Below are positions 8,976 to 17,614 of a DNA stretch of 64,000 bases, piece by piece. Made by a program: the position numbers and the translations under genes. Positions within the stretch are counted from its first letter, which is position 1; each line of letters starts with the position of its first letter. Origin of the DNA: Rhizobium sp. L1K21 (GTDB lineage: Bacteria; Pseudomonadota; Alphaproteobacteria; Rhizobiales; Rhizobiaceae); contig NZ_JAMXLE010000011.1 in the NCBI RefSeq assembly GCF_024055895.1, forward strand, positions 1 to 64,000, given 5' to 3'. Below the pieces are notes generated by a model, which saw nothing but the letters and a program-made list of their open reading frames with translations, was not told where the DNA came from and made no database searches.

Positions 8976-9491
8976 ATGCGCTGGCTTTCTGAAATACTGA
9001 ACCGTGTAACACGCGGTGTGGATATGGTGGCGGGGCTCAGCCTCGCCATCGTAACGACATTGATATTTCTATCCGCCATCGGACGTTACCTGTTTGCGTT
9101 TCCCATTCCTGAAAGCTTCGATATCTCGCGTTTCCTGCTCGGCGCGTCGGTCATCTGGGGTTTCGCTGTGCTTGGCTATTCCGGCAAACACATCACTGTC
9201 GATCTGCTTGCGGAAACGGTGGGGCCAAAAACACGGCGTGTCATGGACATTTTTTCGCAGATCGTCCTGCTGCTCTTCACCATCGTGCTGGCATGGAAAA
9301 TGTTTGACCGTCTGGACACCGCGTTCAGCAAGAATGAAGCCACTTTTGAACTGCGCATTCAGGTCTGGCCGTTCATGGCCCTGATTTGGGCGGGTGTCGT
9401 GGCCGCGGTCTTCACCACGACCGCGCGCCTGCTTGAGCTGATCACCAACACGGCTGCTGCAAACCAAGAGGATGTTCCCATCTATGACTAG
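8976..9491 (+). CDS. dctQ: TRAP transporter small membrane subunit (DctQ type)
   Basis: 171-residue protein with four predicted membrane segments (about 16-36, 50-70, 92-112, 130-150) and the conserved GKHITVDLLAE loop typical of DctQ. It should pair with the large permease subunit to form the Na+-driven importer. Only five bases separate it from dctP, and it overlaps the next gene. Confidence 0.9.
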   Translation: MRWLSEILNRVTRGVDMVAGLSLAIVTTLIFLSAIGRYLFAFPIPESFDISRFLLGASVIWGFAVLGYSGKHITVDLLAETVGPKTRRVMDIFSQIVLLLFTIVLAWKMFDRLDTAFSKNEATFELRIQVWPFMALIWAGVVAAVFTTTARLLELITNTAAANQEDVPIYD

Positions 9492-10776
9492 TCAGGACTG
9501 GATCGCCATTATCGGGTTTGTGGCACTTTTCGGCATGATGGTGGTGCGCGTACCCATCGGCATCGCAATGAGTATTGTCGGGGTAGGGGGCTTTGCAGCC
9601 GTGGCCGGCTGGGGCCCAGCACTCAACCTGCTGACAATCTCGCCGATGCGCACCATCACCGATTACAACCTTTCGCTGATTCCACTCTTTGTTTTGATGG
9701 GCGGTTTCGCGACCCGTTCCGGCATGTCACGCGAACTGTTCCAGGTCGGCCAGGCTTGGCTGGGGCATCTAAAGGGTGGACTTGCGCTCGCGACGATCAC
9801 GGCCTGTGCCGGTTTCGCGGCCATTTCCGGTTCGTCGGTCGCAACGGCCGCGACCATGAGCAAGGTCGCGCTGCCGGAAATGCGCCGCCACGGTTATTCC
9901 GACAGCCTTGCCTCCGGTGTTGTGGCTGGCGGGGGAACGCTTGGCATCCTTATTCCGCCGTCTGTCGTTCTGGCCATCTACGGCTTTATCACCGATCAGG
10001 ACGTTGGAAAGCTCTTCATCGCGGGCATCATTCCAGGGCTTATTGCCGTCTTGATGTACATGGCCTGTGTCTATGCCGCCTATTGGAAAAACCTGCCCAA
10101 CGGCGAAAAGACCACGGCCGGTGAGAAGCTCGCATCGCTCAAAGGCATTTGGGCTGTCGCTCTCCTTTTTGTGTCCATTATCGGCGGCATCTATGCCGGC
10201 GTGGTCACACCAACTGAGGCCGCCGCCGCTGGCGCGTTTCTGACGGCTGTCATCGGCGTGCTGCGTCGCCGGCTTGACCGAAAGACCCTGCTTTCCTGTC
10301 TCGTGGAAGCGCTTGGCACTTCTGTTGCCATTTACGTCATTCTGATTGGTGCAATGCTGTTTGGATATTTCCTGGCTGTCACACAGACCCCGCAGAAGAT
10401 TACAGGCTTCCTGGTCTCACTGGACCTGGGTGCTTATCCAACGCTTGCGCTCATCCTGGCGTTTTTCCTGCTGATGGGCTGCGTTCTTGATGCGATGGCG
10501 ATGATCATTTTGCTGGTGCCCATTGCCTTTCCGGTGATCACCCAGCTTGGGTTCGATCCGATCTGGTTCGGCGTCATCATCGTCATGACCGTTGAACTCG
10601 GCCTCATCACGCCACCCATTGGCATGAATGTGTTCGTCATCAATTCGGTCAACCGAGACATCAATCTCGTGACCATCTTCAAAGGCGTTATTCCCTTTGT
10701 TCTCACCGACGTTTTGCGACTTGCCCTGTTCGTTGCATTTCCGGCGATCATCCTTTTCCTGCCGTCGCGAATGTAG
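9484..10776 (+). CDS. dctM: TRAP transporter large permease subunit (DctM type)
   Basis: About 430 residues and roughly twelve membrane segments, with the DctM hallmarks GFATRSGMSRELF, GGTLGILIPPSVVLAIYG and GLITPPIGMNVFVIN. Start taken at ATG 9484 (MTSQDW), which overlaps the dctQ end; ATG 9472 would add four residues. It completes the TRAP system. It ends 11 bp before a large palindromic element that may serve as its transcription end. Confidence 0.92.
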   Translation: MTSQDWIAIIGFVALFGMMVVRVPIGIAMSIVGVGGFAAVAGWGPALNLLTISPMRTITDYNLSLIPLFVLMGGFATRSGMSRELFQVGQAWLGHLKGGLALATITACAGFAAISGSSVATAATMSKVALPEMRRHGYSDSLASGVVAGGGTLGILIPPSVVLAIYGFITDQDVGKLFIAGIIPGLIAVLMYMACVYAAYWKNLPNGEKTTAGEKLASLKGIWAVALLFVSIIGGIYAGVVTPTEAAAAGAFLTAVIGVLRRRLDRKTLLSCLVEALGTSVAIYVILIGAMLFGYFLAVTQTPQKITGFLVSLDLGAYPTLALILAFFLLMGCVLDAMAMIILLVPIAFPVITQLGFDPIWFGVIIVMTVELGLITPPIGMNVFVINSVNRDINLVTIFKGVIPFVLTDVLRLALFVAFPAIILFLPSRM

Positions 10777-10787
10777 AGCAGGGGCTA

Positions 10788-11055
10788 GAACATCGGGCGA
10801 TAATATTAAGCCATTCTGCGGCAAGGAATTTCCGTCAGGATCGAGGACTTTACCGAAGGCTGTACCCTTAGGTACAGTCGAGGTGAAGGCTGACGATGAT
10901 AGCGGAAATTCGTGCCGCCCGAAGGGTTGGCCGAAACCGGCCCGCCACAGCGTCGAAGGGTTTGACTGTAGCTATGGCTACAGCCCGCACCCTTCTCCTC
11001 GTGGAACGAACCGGTTTGAGCCAACAGAATGGCTCAATATTATTGCCCGATTCTC
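10788..11055. repeat. 268-bp two-armed nested palindromic element
   Basis: A 31-bp outer inverted repeat (10788-10818 with 11025-11055, four differences) encloses two hairpin arms. Arm 1 pairs 10818-10823 with 10913-10918 and 10826-10834 with 10903-10911, and ends in CTGTACC-CTTA-GGTACAG (10860-10877). Arm 2 pairs 10927-10940 with 11011-11024 (12 of 14) and ends in CTGTAGC-TATG-GCTACAG (10966-10983). It fills the interval between convergent dctM and lysE almost exactly. It could be a palindromic repeat or MITE-like element, a structured RNA, or a bidirectional terminator. No ORF in it looks real. Confidence 0.8.
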
Positions 11056-11067
11056 TAGGCCAGATGG

Positions 11068-11676
11068 TTACCTTTGGGCATAGGCAAGCTTCAAGGCGAG
11101 AGTTGCAAAAGCTGCGCCGAAACCACGGCGCAGCCATCGCTGAATGGTCGCACTGGAAATGACATGCTGTCGGACTGAGGCAGCGAAAACGCCATAAAGC
11201 GCAAAAACCAAAAAAGTCAGCGCCATGAAAACAAGGCTCATCCCCAGCATATTGTAGGTTGGGGATGGATCGTTTGCTCTGACGAACTGAGGCAGGAAGG
11301 CGAAAAAGAACAGCGACAGTTTGGGATTGAGAAGATTGATGAAAACCGCCGTTGTGATTGTCCGGAGCCCGGTTTCCGGGCCTGATCGGCTCTCGAGTTT
11401 GAGCATTCCACCGTCGCGAAACATCATGACGGCCATATAGAGCAGATACGCAACACCCAAATATTTGAGGATACTGAAAGCGTGGGCGCTGGTGTGAAGC
11501 AGCGCCGCGACACCGCTGATCGCTGCCAGCATATGCGGGATGATCCCGAGCGTGCAGCCGAACGCGGCAATAATGCTGGCCCGTACTCCGCCCGAAAGAC
11601 CGGCAGCAATGGTATAAAGCGCACCTGTGCCGGGTGAAATGACAACAATGGCCGACGTCAGCAGAAATTCCATCAT
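11068..11676 (-). CDS. LysE/RhtB family amino-acid exporter
   Basis: 202-residue inner-membrane protein with about six hydrophobic segments. The N-terminal TSAIVVISPGTGALYTIAAG carries the family signature, and NLLNPKLSLFFFAFLPQFV is the conserved central motif. It probably exports amino acids or derivatives. A possible 54-residue ORF directly upstream overlaps its start, and an AraC-type regulator lies 230 bp further upstream in the same direction. Its 3' end abuts the palindromic element. Confidence 0.88.
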   Translation of the reverse strand: MMEFLLTSAIVVISPGTGALYTIAAGLSGGVRASIIAAFGCTLGIIPHMLAAISGVAALLHTSAHAFSILKYLGVAYLLYMAVMMFRDGGMLKLESRSGPETGLRTITTAVFINLLNPKLSLFFFAFLPQFVRANDPSPTYNMLGMSLVFMALTFLVFALYGVFAASVRQHVISSATIQRWLRRGFGAAFATLALKLAYAQR

Positions 11677-11837
11677 GACGGCAGTTGCCCTTCAGTCATC
11701 GTTAAATTCGGCCACACATCGTGTAGTGCTGGGGCAAAGGCATCGTCTGGATGGTTGTCGCTGCCCAGGATGATACCGGTGCGACGAGGTCGAAACCGAT
11801 CCGGGGCGTGTGGCGAAGCGTAAATTGGCAGGGTCAT
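11673..11837 (-). CDS. Possible small ORF translationally coupled to the LysE gene
   Basis: A 54-codon ORF (starting MTLPIYASPHAPDRFRPRR) fills most of the 230-bp gap between the AraC gene and the lysE-type gene. Its TGA overlaps the exporter ATG, a normal sign of coupling. The segment RTGIILGSDNHPDDAF vaguely recalls the N-terminus of maleate-isomerase/Asp-Glu-racemase proteins, so it may be a gene remnant. I do not recognise a function, and it may not be expressed. Confidence 0.35.
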   Translation of the reverse strand: MTLPIYASPHAPDRFRPRRTGIILGSDNHPDDAFAPALHDVWPNLTMTEGQLPS

Positions 11838-11907
11838 GTTTTGGACTCGCTTGTTTTCGCGCTATTTACCCCAGCCCTTAAACCCAGGTCTTGAATAAAA
11901 TTGCAGC

Positions 11908-12714
11908 TCAGCCGATCGCTGCGGCATAGCGGCCAGGCGACAGGCCGTAGGCCCGAACGAAGAGCCGGGTCATATGACTTTGATCAGCAAACCCGGCTGC
12001 CGTTGCAGCCTCAGCGAGACCAACGCCGTCGTTAATCAGTTGTCGCACCCTAAAAAGACGTTGCTGCACCAGATAGGCATGTGGTGTCAGGCCGAACAGT
12101 CTCGCAAAGCCTCTTACAAGTTGAAACTGGCTAATGCCACTGATGCGGGCCAGATCTTCCAATTTCAGCGGTGCAGAGGGATCATCATCGATGCGCTCCC
12201 GCGCTCGCGCGATCGACCTTGGAACAGCGGGGCGCTCTGTTATGGACCGATGTTCGATGAGCCTCGACAAGAGAAGACAAAGGCTTTCGTTTGCCTCCAG
12301 CTCGCTATCGCCGTTCGATGCACCTGTCATCGCCCGGAACAGCGAGAGAAACTCCGCAGCCGTTGCCGGATCGCGCATCACCGGATGGGCAAGTTCGAGG
12401 CCGTTTGTCGCTCCCTCTGTCAGACCATCGAAAAAGCCCTGCAAAACACCGACATCAAAATAGAGCATCCGCCAGGCCCGGCCTGCATCATCGACAGGCA
12501 GTCCGTCGTGCACCTCCCCGGGATTGACGGTGATGACATTGCCGGCCTCGGCCTCGACATGTCCGCGCCCACTCATTGACGTTTGCGCCCCGCGCGAGAT
12601 GACGCCGATGCCAAATTGATCGTGGGTATGGCGACCAAAGGCATGTCTGGTGTCGGCCCAAACGGCCTCAATGCCCGGCATACATCGCACAATCTTGAAA
12701 TTTGTCGGCGCCAT
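11908..12714 (-). CDS. AraC-family transcriptional regulator
   Basis: 268 residues. An N-terminal cupin sensor (about 20-120, with FGRHTHDQFGIGVISRG) is followed by a C-terminal double helix-turn-helix DNA-binding domain (about 165-265, LEDLARISGISQFQLVRGFA and AATAAGFADQSHMTRLF). It lies upstream of the LysE exporter in the same direction, a common pairing in which the regulator controls the exporter. It is divergent from the aromatic aminotransferase, with tandem 21-bp repeats between them that may be its binding sites. Confidence 0.88.
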   Translation of the reverse strand: MAPTNFKIVRCMPGIEAVWADTRHAFGRHTHDQFGIGVISRGAQTSMSGRGHVEAEAGNVITVNPGEVHDGLPVDDAGRAWRMLYFDVGVLQGFFDGLTEGATNGLELAHPVMRDPATAAEFLSLFRAMTGASNGDSELEANESLCLLLSRLIEHRSITERPAVPRSIARARERIDDDPSAPLKLEDLARISGISQFQLVRGFARLFGLTPHAYLVQQRLFRVRQLINDGVGLAEAATAAGFADQSHMTRLFVRAYGLSPGRYAAAIG

Positions 12715-12764
12715 TTGTTCCAGCCGGAGGGTCGTCAGAAGAGAGAACTGCGACCAATTTTCTG

Positions 12765-12806
12765 CCCATTTGCATCAACTCGCAACCCATTTGCATCAAC
12801 TCGCAA
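12765..12806. repeat. Tandem 21-bp direct repeat, candidate operator
   Basis: Two exact, adjacent copies (12765-12785, 12786-12806) of a unit beginning CCCATTTGCATCAACTCG. Each contains the near-dyad TTGC-N8-GCAA. They lie 51-92 bp before the araC-type start and about 185-225 bp before the aminotransferase. A 21-bp period equals two helical turns, so two protein dimers could bind on the same DNA face. Confidence 0.65.
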
Positions 12807-12869
12807 CTGAATAATTCGCGCTACGGGCACGACGGTAAATTCCGGAAGCATAAACGGACCGGAAAAGAT

Positions 12870-12893
12870 GCCGCCAAGGGATTGCTTGGCGGC
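12870..12893 (+). promoter_or_regulatory. Hairpin in the aminotransferase leader
   Basis: GCCGCCAAG and CTTGGCGGC form a perfect 9-bp stem with a 6-base loop, about 100 bp before the aminotransferase start. No T-run follows, so it is not a clear terminator. It may stabilise or regulate the leader RNA. Confidence 0.4.
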
Positions 12894-12946
12894 GCGATCC
12901 GTTGTTGAAATGCGCACCAAAGAATGGGTTTGCTTTACAAGCCCCA

Positions 12947-12960
12947 ACTGCCCGGGCAGT
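12947..12960. promoter_or_regulatory. 14-bp perfect palindrome before the aminotransferase
   Basis: ACTGCCCGGGCAGT, with no spacer, 30 bp before the chosen start codon. The lack of a loop favours a DNA-binding site over an RNA hairpin. The binding protein is unknown. Confidence 0.4.
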
Positions 12961-12990
12961 GGATCCTGCACGGTTATGATCGGAGTCGAA

Positions 12991-14190
12991 ATGTTTGAAC
13001 AAGTCGAGGCCTATGCCGGTGATCCTATCCTCTCCCTTGTGGAGGATTTCAAGGCCGATCCCCGCGCCGAAAAGGTAAATCTCAGCATTGGCATCTACTA
13101 CGATGAGAACGGCAACGTACCCCAATTGAGCGCCGTGAAGGACGCTTATGAGCGCGTGAAGACCATGCGTGCGGAACCGAGCCTTTATCTGCCGATGGAA
13201 GGGCTGGCGAACTATCGCAAGGCGGTTCAGGATCTTCTGTTCGGTGAAGGCGCCGATATCCTGAAATCAAAACGTGTTGCGACCATTCAAACGCTCGGCG
13301 GCTCCGGTGCCCTGAAGATCGGCGCAGATTTCCTGAAACGCTATTATCCCGATTCCACAGTCTGGGTCAGCAATCCGACATGGGACAATCACATCGCCAT
13401 TTTCCAGGGGACGGGTTTCAAGACGGACGCCTATCCCTATTTCAACCCTGAAACGCGCGGCGTGAACTTCTCCGCCATGCTGGAAACGCTATCAAAACTG
13501 CCCGCAAACAGCATCGTCCTTCTGCATCCTTGCTGCCACAATCCGACAGGCTCCGACTTGACCGAAGCCCAGTGGGACCAGGTGGTCGAGACGGTCGTCG
13601 CCCGCGGCCTGATCGCATTTTTCGATATCGCCTATCAGGGGTTTGGGCAGGGTATTGAACAGGACGCCTACGCCATTCGAAAACTGGCAGCAACGGGCAC
13701 GTCTTTCCTTGTGAGCAACTCCTTTTCAAAGATTTTCTCACTTTATGGGGAACGGGTGGGCGGTCTGTCTGTCGTTTGCGACGATGCCGAAAACGCCGAA
13801 CGGGTTCTTGGGCAGCTTAAAAACACGGTAAGGCGTAACTATTCGAGCCCACCGTCAACCGGTGCACAGCTCGTTGCAACAGTCCTCAACGACCCGCAAC
13901 TGCGGGCGTCTTGGATTGCCGAAGTCGAAGAGATGCGTACCCGCATCATCGCCATGCGCGAAAGCCTTTCAGGCAGCTTGAAACAGGCGCTGCCAGGCCG
14001 CGATTTTGAATATTTGAAGCTGCAACGTGGTATGTTCAGCTACACCGGTTTGACAGCAGAACAGGTAGATCGTTTGCGGGAGGCATTCGGTATCTATCTT
14101 GTGCGCAGTGGTCGCATCTGCGTCGCCGGTCTCAACGCAAAAAATGTCGACCGTGTCGCTGAAGGCTTTGCAGCTGTCATGGCTGAGTAG
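12991..14190 (+). CDS. tyrB: Aromatic amino acid (tyrosine) aminotransferase
   Basis: 399-residue class I PLP aminotransferase of the AspC/TyrB type, which transaminates aromatic amino acids and aspartate with 2-oxoglutarate. Seen: [24 protein letters not shown], the PLP-lysine segment [18 protein letters not shown] and the substrate-carboxylate region near [10 protein letters not shown] use ATG 12991 because [14 protein letters not shown] matches the usual family start and GGAG lies seven bases upstream. TyrB versus AspC preference cannot be settled by eye; the YYDENG start favours the TyrB group. Confidence 0.85.
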   Translation: MFEQVEAYAGDPILSLVEDFKADPRAEKVNLSIGIYYDENGNVPQLSAVKDAYERVKTMRAEPSLYLPMEGLANYRKAVQDLLFGEGADILKSKRVATIQTLGGSGALKIGADFLKRYYPDSTVWVSNPTWDNHIAIFQGTGFKTDAYPYFNPETRGVNFSAMLETLSKLPANSIVLLHPCCHNPTGSDLTEAQWDQVVETVVARGLIAFFDIAYQGFGQGIEQDAYAIRKLAATGTSFLVSNSFSKIFSLYGERVGGLSVVCDDAENAERVLGQLKNTVRRNYSSPPSTGAQLVATVLNDPQLRASWIAEVEEMRTRIIAMRESLSGSLKQALPGRDFEYLKLQRGMFSYTGLTAEQVDRLREAFGIYLVRSGRICVAGLNAKNVDRVAEGFAAVMAE

Positions 14191-14280
14191 TTCCATAATA
14201 GTTGTTATGCGGCGCTCGATGCCGGCTAAGGTGCATTCTATTCCGAAGTGCGGCAACCGCCATTATCTGGAAGGCAAGAG

Positions 14281-14784
14281 ATGTCTCCCGCACGCATAGT
14301 CGTCATGGGTGTTTCCGGTTGCGGCAAAACCACGTTTGGCAAAGCGCTTGCGGAGGCTGTTGGAACGCCATTCCTGGAGGGGGACGACTGTCATCCTCCA
14401 GAAAACGTTGCGCGGATGGTGAAAGGTCAGCCGCTCGACGATGAAAGCCGGAAGGGTTGGCTGGCGGTTATCAGGGCACATCTTGAAAACACCGGTCAGG
14501 ACGGACTTGTGGTCAGTTGCTCTGCGCTGAAGCGGATCTATCGTGATCAGCTGCGCGAGGCGGGAAGCGTCCTGTTCGTTTACTTGAAGATCGACTACGA
14601 TGAGGCCCTTCGGCGAGTCAGTGCTCGCAAAGGGCATTATATGCCGGCCTCGCTCGTGGAAAGCCAGTTCAATACCCTGGAACCACCATCGCAGGACGAG
14701 CTTTTCATCGAACTGGACGCCTGCGCGCCGCTTGCAAAAAATCTCAAGAAAACCGTCGATTTTCTTTCACACGTCGCCTTTTGA
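14281..14784 (+). CDS. gntK: Gluconokinase
   Basis: 167-residue P-loop kinase that phosphorylates gluconate to 6-phosphogluconate, feeding the Entner-Doudoroff or pentose phosphate path. Seen: Walker A GVSGCGKT (10-17), the gluconokinase signature LEGDDCHPPENVARM, VSCSALKRIYRDQLR and the GHYMPASLVESQFNTLE segment. I choose ATG 14281, preceded by GGAAGGCAAGAG. It follows tyrB by 90 bp without other gluconate genes nearby, so its regulation is unclear. Confidence 0.92.
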   Translation: MSPARIVVMGVSGCGKTTFGKALAEAVGTPFLEGDDCHPPENVARMVKGQPLDDESRKGWLAVIRAHLENTGQDGLVVSCSALKRIYRDQLREAGSVLFVYLKIDYDEALRRVSARKGHYMPASLVESQFNTLEPPSQDELFIELDACAPLAKNLKKTVDFLSHVAF

Positions 14785-14799
14785 CAACCCTATACCCCT

Positions 14800-16227
14800 C
14801 TAAACAAGGCAACCCGGCAGCGTGGAAATCCAGGGCGCGGCCTCTTCATACATGCGAGCAATCTGCAGCAGACGTCGGTCTGCTCGGGCAGGGCCGATCA
14901 ACTGCACGCCCATGCTGCGTCCCTTCGCATCGAAACCAGCAGGTGCTGCGACGACAGGATGGCCTGAAAGGCTGCCGGGAACCACGATTTCCATCCATCT
15001 GTGATAGGTATCCATCTGCTGTCCGCCCACCTGACCTGGCCAGTCTATGTTCTTGTCGAACGCAAACACTTGCGCTGTTGGCAGTGCCAAAATGTCAAAC
15101 CGTTGAAATGCATTGTTGAGCCAGCGCACCCAATTGCTTCTTGTCACACTTGCTGAATGCACATCCGCCGCACTGAGTTGCAGGCCCTGTTCGATTTCCC
15201 ACTGCAGCTCCGGTTTCAGTTGCCTGCGCTTGGATGGATCGACGTAGTTACTGGCTTGGCCCATTGAAATGGCCCATTGGCGCAACACCAGCCATGAACG
15301 CCATAGTTTTTCAGGATCAAAATCGGGCTCGAGATTCTCGACAATGGCATCTTGCTCAGAAAGGGCTTCAAGCCCACGCTTTGCAACATCGAGAACGCCA
15401 GCCTCCATGGGATAATAACCGGCCCAATCACCAATCCACCCCACCCTAAGGCCGGATATGCCCACGTCCAGCCCGGTGGCAAAGCTCTCGAATTCGAGCG
15501 GTAACGACAGGGGGAAACTGTCGGAAGGGCCTGCAAGAATGTCGAGCAGGTGCGCAAGATCGCGAACCGAGCGGGCCATCGGTCCCTCGGTCGCCAATTG
15601 ATGCAAGAACAGGTCATCGCGCGGAGCATCCGGCACGCGACCAAAAGACGGGCGGAAACCCCAGATATTGTTCCACCCTGCCGGATTGCGCAGGCTCCCC
15701 ATCATGTCGCTGCCATCAGCAACAGGGACCAGCCTGAGCGCAAGGGCTGTCGCTGCACCGCCTGAAGAGCCACCCGCGCTCAGCGCAGGATCGTAGGCAT
15801 TGCTGGTCGTTCCAGAGACCGCATTGTAAGTGTGAGAACCCAACCCGAATTCCGGTGTATTGGTCTTGCCGATAATAATCGCGCCCGATGCGCGGAGGCG
15901 TTGCACCATGAGACAGTCCTCTGTCGGCACGTGATCGGCAAACAAGGGAGAGCCATAGGTGGTTCGCAAGCCCGCCGTTTCGGCAAGATCCTTGACCGCG
16001 AAAGGCAAGCCATGGAGCCAACCCCGATACTCCCCTCGCCCCAGCGCAGCGTCAGCGGCACGCGCCTCGGTCATCAGCTCCTCGCCGTCTCTAAGAGAAA
16101 TGATGGCGTTGTATTGCGGATTGAAACGCTCGATCCTGGCAAGATGATCTTTCATCACCTCTTCGCAACTAAGTTCACGGCCGGCGATAGCAGCTGAAAT
16201 CTGTGTGGCGTCATCGTTTATCGGCAT
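14800..16227 (-). CDS. Amidase (amidase-signature family)
   Basis: 475-residue amidase hydrolysing a carboxamide by the Ser-Ser-Lys mechanism. The catalytic Lys is K79 (FAVKD), the cis-Ser S154 in AGGSSGGAAT and the nucleophile S178 in GSDMMGSLRNPA. The last motif has MM where most members have (I/M)GG, which may alter the oxyanion hole slightly. It ends 15 bp from the convergent gluconokinase. The natural amide is unknown; sequence level fits generic Rhizobiales amidases better than GatA. Confidence 0.87.
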   Translation of the reverse strand: MPINDDATQISAAIAGRELSCEEVMKDHLARIERFNPQYNAIISLRDGEELMTEARAADAALGRGEYRGWLHGLPFAVKDLAETAGLRTTYGSPLFADHVPTEDCLMVQRLRASGAIIIGKTNTPEFGLGSHTYNAVSGTTSNAYDPALSAGGSSGGAATALALRLVPVADGSDMMGSLRNPAGWNNIWGFRPSFGRVPDAPRDDLFLHQLATEGPMARSVRDLAHLLDILAGPSDSFPLSLPLEFESFATGLDVGISGLRVGWIGDWAGYYPMEAGVLDVAKRGLEALSEQDAIVENLEPDFDPEKLWRSWLVLRQWAISMGQASNYVDPSKRRQLKPELQWEIEQGLQLSAADVHSASVTRSNWVRWLNNAFQRFDILALPTAQVFAFDKNIDWPGQVGGQQMDTYHRWMEIVVPGSLSGHPVVAAPAGFDAKGRSMGVQLIGPARADRRLLQIARMYEEAAPWISTLPGCLV

Positions 16228-16361
16228 GTCGAATAGTCTCCATCCGTGGCGGCATGGACATTACCGTCATCAAAAGCAGAGATTTTTCAAGGGCGGTATT
16301 CCGCCATGCAGACCTGTGCAGGTGCTCAAGCCGATATTTCCCGCCACCTCAACAAGCAACG

Positions 16362-17366
16362 TTAGTCTTCGCTGGGCCTTGCCACGCCGGACAAGCGTTC
16401 CTGCCGCCTGAAAGTGAGCGGTGTCATTCCAGACCATTTCTGAAACGCTCTGTGGAAAGCGCTCGGCTCGGTATATCCAAGCAGTGAAGCAATTCTGGCA
16501 ACGCTCTCATGACTTTGTCGCAGAAGCCGCTGCGCCTCGGTCATCCGAATATCATCTCGGATGGCCGCAAAGCTTTGCCCTTCGCTTTTAAGCCGTCGCC
16601 GTAGTGTTGCGGGCGAGATATTCATGCCGGCGGCTACCGTTTCGAACGTCGGCCAGCTGTCTGGCTGCGTGGAAAGCAGGCGATGACGCACGCCTGCCGT
16701 ATAGCCCTGATCATGGCTGTAACGCAGCAGGATATTGGCGGGTGCGCCGCGGAGAAAATGCTTGAGCGCCTTCTCGTCTCGAATGAGCGGGAGTTTGAGA
16801 TAGCTGGCACGAAAGGTAATCCGGCTCGTGGGCTGATCGAAATGAACTGGCGCCCCGAAAAACTGATGGTATTCCTGTCTGTTTGTCGGAGCTGGGCAGG
16901 AAAAATCAACGCGGCTCAGGTGAATACGGCGTCCCACAAGCCAGCTGAGGACACCCAACAGGATGAGCCAATAAGTGCGGTAGGCAAATGCCGACCGCGG
17001 CTCTCCCAGATCCGTCAGAATGATTTCCGTCTGGCCGCCGACCTGCCGGAATTCACCGCTCGGGTCATCCAGAACAATGTTCAAAAAGATCAGTGCGCGG
17101 CGCAACGCGCGCTCCATCGTGCCTGCATGAACAACCGTATAACAAAGCGAACGAAACGCGCCGGGACGCATGGGATGGGCGGCAAGTCCAAAAAACTCGT
17201 CCCCCGAAAGCGTGGCAATTGCCAGCCAAAGCTGGCCATATTGGAGGCTGGTTACCGGACCGAGAGGATCGGCCTCGATATTGACGGAATTAAGCACCGG
17301 CGTGGGATCAATCCCGCTCCGGCGTAAACTTTCAAGCGCATCTTCAACAAAACCGGGCGCGATCAT
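16362..17366 (-). CDS. AraC-family regulator with arabinose-binding-like N-terminus (OruR/ArgR group)
   Basis: 334 residues. The long N-terminal domain (about 10-200, with LGLAAHP-like [18 protein letters not shown] and [10 protein letters not shown]) is typical of the OruR-type AraC group. The C-terminal helix-turn-helix pair is [14 protein letters not shown] and [20 protein letters not shown] use ATG 17366; ATG 17399 would add eleven residues. It is divergent from the SDR-thiolase-acyl-CoA dehydrogenase operon and is its probable regulator. Confidence 0.86.
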   Translation of the reverse strand: MIAPGFVEDALESLRRSGIDPTPVLNSVNIEADPLGPVTSLQYGQLWLAIATLSGDEFFGLAAHPMRPGAFRSLCYTVVHAGTMERALRRALIFLNIVLDDPSGEFRQVGGQTEIILTDLGEPRSAFAYRTYWLILLGVLSWLVGRRIHLSRVDFSCPAPTNRQEYHQFFGAPVHFDQPTSRITFRASYLKLPLIRDEKALKHFLRGAPANILLRYSHDQGYTAGVRHRLLSTQPDSWPTFETVAAGMNISPATLRRRLKSEGQSFAAIRDDIRMTEAQRLLRQSHESVARIASLLGYTEPSAFHRAFQKWSGMTPLTFRRQERLSGVARPSED

Positions 17367-17614
17367 GCCGCTCTTCAAGGCGATCCCCAAAATTAACATT
17401 ATCGATCATCAATTGTGCTTTTCTTTGTCATTGTTTGCAAGTTTGTCCGCGTTATCATCCCGGAGCATTTCGGGGAGAACCCTTCGCGCAGATCGTGATG
17501 GGAAAGGAGTGCGCATCGCAGGAGAACTGCAACGCCATTTTCCGGGAATACGTCCGCGGCGGCACGCCCGTGGCAAGCACGCGTGTGAGACACATGCAAA
17601 AAGAAAGACTGAAT

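Noticed and set aside
10697-11083. 128-codon frame through the palindromic element
   Set aside because: It overlaps the dctM end and consists of the inverted repeat arms; the structure, not coding, explains the sequence.
12870-12893. T-box or transcription attenuator in the tyrB leader
   Set aside because: There is a clean stem but no T-run, no leader peptide rich in aromatic codons and no T-box motif; only a hairpin is supported.
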